8,602 nt of DNA, taken from Patulibacter sp. (lineage in GTDB: Bacteria; Actinomycetota; Thermoleophilia; Solirubrobacterales; Solirubrobacteraceae). The notes under the pieces were generated by a model. It had not been told where the DNA came from. It did not search any database and saw only the letters and a program-made list of their open reading frames with translations. This document shows positions 8,173-8,602 of the stretch, one piece after another. The translations under genes and the position numbers were made by a program. The stretch covers positions 1-8,602 of the forward strand of contig JAVHXX010000175.1 in NCBI GenBank assembly GCA_031119595.1. The letters are read 5' to 3'. Positions within the stretch are counted from its first letter, which is position 1, and every line of letters begins with the position of its first letter.

Positions 8173-8602
8173 GTGCGCGTCCTCTTCGTGTGTCTCGGCA
8201 ACATCTGCCGCTCCCCGACCGCCGAAGCGGTCTTCCGCAAGCAGATCGCCGGGCTCGGCCTCTCGGGCGAGGTCGACATCGACTCCGCCGGCACGGGTGG
8301 CTGGCATGCCGGTGACGCCCCGGACCGCCGCGCCGTCGCCGAGGCGGAGCGCCGCGGCATCTCGATGAGCGGCCGCGCCCGGCAGGTGAGTCCGAACGAC
8401 CTCCGTGACTTCGACCTCGTGATCGCCATGGACGAGTCGAACCGTCGAGACCTCGTCACGCTCGCCACCGACGACGAGGTCCGCGCGAAGATCCGTCTCC
8501 TGCGAGAGTGGGACGAGGAGGCACTCTCCCACGATCGCGCCGTTCCCGACCCGTACTACGGCGGCGACCGCGAGTTCGCGGAGATGTTCGACATCATCGA
8601 GC
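8173..8602 (+). CDS. Low-molecular-weight protein tyrosine phosphatase, 3' end missing
   Basis: The gene runs off the window end after 143 codons; family members have about 150-160 residues, so only a short tail is missing. The N-terminus MRVLFVCLGNICRSPTAE carries the active-site loop C-x5-R-S with C7 as nucleophile and R13 as phosphate binder. DSAGT (37-41) is the family motif that follows, and DPYYG (126-130) contains the general acid D126. The enzyme hydrolyses phosphotyrosine or similar phosphomonoesters in the cytosol; in bacteria partners include tyrosine kinases of polysaccharide export and arginine phosphate on proteins. The GTG at 8173 is chosen because it places the catalytic cysteine at residue 7, as is normal. 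No Shine-Dalgarno is seen. The 23-base gap after the amidase stop suggests a shared transcript, but a functional link between the two is not evident. Confidence 0.95.
   Translation, partial: MRVLFVCLGNICRSPTAEAVFRKQIAGLGLSGEVDIDSAGTGGWHAGDAPDRRAVAEAERRGISMSGRARQVSPNDLRDFDLVIAMDESNRRDLVTLATDDEVRAKIRLLREWDEEALSHDRAVPDPYYGGDREFAEMFDIIE

Overview
The window is uniformly very GC-rich. It looks like a chromosomal segment of a high-GC actinobacterium, most likely Thermoleophilia (Solirubrobacterales or Patulibacteraceae type). That placement is an inference: it rests on codon use, on a secreted RCC1-repeat protein with a Lys-rich C-terminal domain of a kind I associate with that group, on GTG starts, and on start codons that lie almost directly downstream of -10-like hexamers. 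No rRNA, tRNA, CRISPR array, insertion sequence or phage gene is visible.

Layout. (1) 1-1748 (+): 3' part of a large protein I cannot name, with a helical-toroid-like N-terminal half and a beta-rich C-terminal half. (2) 1749-1881: intergenic, with a small hairpin, a 20-bp near-perfect palindrome and a promoter that would give a leaderless or nearly leaderless mRNA. (3) 1882-3642 (+): secreted RCC1-type beta-propeller with seven C-x9-C-W-G blades, a thrombospondin-type-3-like calcium motif, a TP-rich linker and a Lys-rich domain. (4) 3642-4226 (+): heme oxygenase family protein whose ATG overlaps the RCC1 stop codon. (5) 4227-4278: a GC-rich inverted repeat filling the gap between convergent genes, probably a bidirectional terminator. 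(6) 4278-6257 (-): acetyl-CoA synthetase (acs). (7) 6258-6457: divergent intergenic region with an acs promoter, a CRP-like palindrome at its predicted start site and a pair of 8-bp direct repeats upstream of the -35. (8) 6458-8149 (+): amidase-signature enzyme with FAAH-like catalytic spacing and an extra basic C-terminal tail. (9) 8173-8602 (+): low-molecular-weight protein tyrosine phosphatase, cut by the window end.

How the genes fit together. Most of the content is metabolic housekeeping (acetate activation, amide hydrolysis, a small phosphatase). The least ordinary unit is the two-gene RCC1-propeller/heme-oxygenase transcription unit, where an exported repeat protein is apparently translationally coupled to a cytosolic heme-degrading enzyme. 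The best regulatory signal is the CRP-like site on acs. I found no convincing sign of a new defence or mobile system.
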